Assembly (NCBI GenBank): GCA_964370715.1
Contig: CAYJKJ010000023.1
Span: 1-32,840 of the forward strand
Source: CAYJAY01 sp964370715
GTDB taxonomy: Bacteria; Bacillota; Clostridia; Oscillospirales; Ruminococcaceae
Direction: 5' to 3'
DNA: 32,840 bases
This document shows positions 31,280 to 32,840 of the stretch, one piece after another. The notes under the pieces are model-generated. The model worked only from the letters and a program-made list of their open reading frames with translations, was not told the origin of the DNA and ran no database searches. Numbering within the stretch: the first letter of the stretch is position 1; every line of letters starts with the position of its first letter. The translations under genes and the position numbers were made by a program.

Positions 31280-31828
31280 ATGAACGAGCTTTCGTTACAC
31301 ATCCTCGACATAGTCGGAAACTCGACGGTAGCCGGAGCAAAAAACGTTTCGATCTCGATTGTTGAACAAACAAAGGAAGACAGTTTAACGATTAGGATTA
31401 GCGACGATGGTTGCGGAATGGACAAAGAGTTTTTAGAAAACGTTGTTTCGCCGTTTACAACAAAGCGAACGACAAGAAAAGTTGGGCTTGGTATTCCGCT
31501 GTTCAAGATGGCGGCAGAGCTTTCGGGCGGAAGTTTTTCGATCGAAAGCGAATTAAACGTTGGAACAAACGTTGAAGTTGTTTTTGGGTTAAATCATATA
31601 GACAGAGCTCCTGTTGGAGATATGGCATCGACAATTCAAACGATTGTTATGTCAGCACCCGATGTCGATTTTTCCTATCTGCGCCAAAAAGACGGAGAAG
31701 GCTTTGAGTTTAAAACAAAAGATGTTAGAGAACAGATTGGGGATATACCTATTGACAGCCTCGACATTCTCGCTTGGATTAAAGAATTTATTAAAGAAAA
31801 CGAACAAAACTTAGGAGGTACTCTATAG
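31280..31828 (+). CDS. ATP-binding HATPase protein of the hydrogenase operon
   Basis: A 182-residue GHKL ATPase related to the TM1422 type found in hydrogenase operons. The N-box is LHILDIVGNSTVAGAK (about 6-21, with Asn14), the G1 box ISDDGCGMDKEF (about 40-51), and the G2 region RKVGLGIPLFKMAAEL (about 66-81). The C-terminal ~75 residues are a separate segment of unknown function. It starts three bases after hydC. It has no receiver or sensor domain. Being inside the enzyme operon it probably regulates or modifies a hydrogenase subunit, which is inference. Confidence 0.78.
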   Translation: MNELSLHILDIVGNSTVAGAKNVSISIVEQTKEDSLTIRISDDGCGMDKEFLENVVSPFTTKRTTRKVGLGIPLFKMAAELSGGSFSIESELNVGTNVEVVFGLNHIDRAPVGDMASTIQTIVMSAPDVDFSYLRQKDGEGFEFKTKDVREQIGDIPIDSLDILAWIKEFIKENEQNLGGTL

Positions 31829-32191
31829 ATGAAGTCATTGGCTGAACTCGCTGCAATACGCGAAAAAATGCAAAGTAATGTTAATTTGAGAAACGACGAC
31901 GCTTCCACAAGGATAGTAGTCGGAATGGCAACTTGCGGAATTGCCGCAGGCGCTCGCCCCGTTCTTACGGCGTTTGCAGATGAAGTTGCAAAAAGAAAAC
32001 TTGAAAATGTTTCTGTTGTTCAAACAGGTTGTATAGGTCTTTGCCGTCTTGAACCGATCGTTGAAATTCATGAAGCCGGAAAAGAAAAAGTGACCTATGT
32101 TAAAATGACACCTGAAAAAGCCGCAAAGATTATTGCGGAACACATCGTTAACGGACAAGTTGTAACTGAATACACTGTCGGTGCACAATAA
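31829..32191 (+). CDS. Thioredoxin-like 2Fe-2S protein of the hydrogenase operon
   Basis: A 120-residue protein with the thioredoxin-like [2Fe-2S] ferredoxin fold seen in the N-terminal part of HydB. Only three of the four usual cysteine positions carry Cys: Cys36 (MATCGIAAGAR), Cys68 and Cys72 (TGCIGLC); the site corresponding to the second ligand (C+5) is Gly. It may use another residue or bind a cluster less tightly. It begins directly after the HATPase stop, with AGGAGG inside the upstream gene, and 18 bases separate it from hydB. Confidence 0.78.
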   Translation: MKSLAELAAIREKMQSNVNLRNDDASTRIVVGMATCGIAAGARPVLTAFADEVAKRKLENVSVVQTGCIGLCRLEPIVEIHEAGKEKVTYVKMTPEKAAKIIAEHIVNGQVVTEYTVGAQ

Positions 32192-32209
32192 TAAAGGAGA
32201 AAAGCTTAA

Positions 32210-32840
32210 ATGGATATTGTCAGAAGCCATGTTTTGGTCTGCGGCGGTACCGGCTGTACCTCCTCAGGCTCGGAAAAAATCTATGAAGTTTTTGAAAAAG
32301 AACTTCAAGCAAACGATATAGCGGGGGAAGTTAAAGTTGTTAAAACCGGTTGTTTCGGTCTTTGCGCTCTAGGTCCTATCGTTATCGTTTATCCCGAAGG
32401 TTCATTCTATTCGATGGTTAAAGAAGAGGATGTAGCGGAAATAGTTACGGAACACCTTTTAAAAGGACGTATTGTTAAACGCTTGCTCTATGCTGAAACC
32501 GTTGAAGAAGACACTATAAAAACTCTTGATAAAACAAAGTTTTATGAAAAACAACAACGTGTTGCGCTTCGTAACTGCGGCGTAATCGACCCTGAAAACA
32601 TCGATGAATACATCGCTATGGATGGTTATCAAGCTCTTGGTAAAGTTTTGACCGAGATGAAACCCGCCGATGTAATCGAACTCATGAAAAACAGCGGACT
32701 TCGCGGACGTGGTGGCGCCGGATTCCCAACAGGCGTTAAATGGGATTTTGCCGCAAAATCACAAGGTCCCGTTAAATATGTTGCGTGTAACGCCGACGAA
32801 GGCGACCCCGGCGCATTCATGGACAGATCGGTTCTTGAAG
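32210..32840 (+). CDS. hydB: NADH-dependent [FeFe]-hydrogenase subunit B, 5' part (NuoF-like)
   Basis: Flavoprotein subunit that binds NADH and FMN; the window ends after 210 codons, so only the N-terminal third is seen. It begins with a thioredoxin-like [2Fe-2S] domain with Cys11 and Cys16 (CGGTGCTSSGS) and Cys48 and Cys52 (TGCFGLC), followed by the NuoF-type FMN/NADH site GLRGRGGAGFPTGVKW and NADEGDPGAFMDR. AAAGGAGAAA precedes the ATG at 32210. The neighbouring 120-residue protein resembles its first domain. The NuoF family has no other common context in this operon type, so identity is secure. Confidence 0.9.
   Translation, partial: MDIVRSHVLVCGGTGCTSSGSEKIYEVFEKELQANDIAGEVKVVKTGCFGLCALGPIVIVYPEGSFYSMVKEEDVAEIVTEHLLKGRIVKRLLYAETVEEDTIKTLDKTKFYEKQQRVALRNCGVIDPENIDEYIAMDGYQALGKVLTEMKPADVIELMKNSGLRGRGGAGFPTGVKWDFAAKSQGPVKYVACNADEGDPGAFMDRSVLE

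Overview
The window looks like part of a chromosome from an anaerobic, low-to-moderate GC Firmicute of the class Clostridia, probably an uncultured gut or digester member of the Ruminococcaceae/Oscillospiraceae type. This is inferred from gene content: NADH-linked [FeFe]-hydrogenase subunits (HydC/HydB), a putative sensory [FeFe]-hydrogenase with two DRTGG proteins, a molybdenum xanthine dehydrogenase, a type III pantothenate kinase next to an ECF S component, and a MarR-controlled heterodimeric ABC exporter. Shine-Dalgarno sites are strong and some starts are TTG. A run of exactly 100 N inside a short-period coding repeat points to a draft, scaffolded assembly. I saw no tRNA, rRNA, CRISPR array, transposase or phage gene.

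Layout. (1) 1-7.4 kb, purine catabolism: adenine deaminase and guanine deaminase on the minus strand, divergent from a small membrane protein and a three-subunit xanthine dehydrogenase (Mo, FAD, 2Fe-2S) on the plus strand. Together they would funnel adenine (via hypoxanthine) and guanine to xanthine and urate. (2) 7.4-9.3 kb: a CDP-alcohol phosphatidyltransferase, a 48-residue two-helix membrane protein and a FabG-like reductase on the minus strand, followed by a 330-base intergenic region with divergent promoters and an orphan terminator-like hairpin. (3) 9.3-13.6 kb: a type IIA topoisomerase pair, topoisomerase IV-like. (4) 13.6-18.5 kb: a tandem pair of 95-bp structured repeats, a membrane-anchored M28 zinc peptidase with an EEQPKPTA repeat interrupted by the gap, a YjjG-type HAD phosphatase, a 2-hydroxyacid dehydrogenase homologue lacking its catalytic triad, and an unknown anchored protein.

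(5) 18.5-22.7 kb: a MarR regulator with a clear promoter and operator array, and a heterodimeric ABC exporter. (6) 22.7-25.9 kb, minus strand: a tight five-gene operon DRTGG / RsbW-like ATPase / HydS-like [FeFe]-hydrogenase / DRTGG / PHP phosphoesterase. (7) 26.0-30.3 kb: a histidine-phosphatase homologue with Thr in place of the catalytic His, an XRE regulator, and a minus-strand operon of dCMP deaminase, CoaX, ECF S component and HAD phosphatase. (8) 30.3-32.8 kb: a 500-base AT-rich leader followed by the start of the hydrogenase operon, hydC / HATPase / thioredoxin-like 2Fe-2S protein / hydB, cut by the window end.

The most interesting system is regions 6 and 8 together. A hydrogenase-like protein that keeps all four H-cluster cysteines but has Ala at the proton-relay cysteine is packaged with a putative protein kinase, two DRTGG domains and a PHP phosphoesterase, about 5 kb from an NADH-linked hydrogenase operon that carries its own GHKL ATPase. 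This is best read as a putative H2/redox-sensing signalling module whose outputs are unknown.
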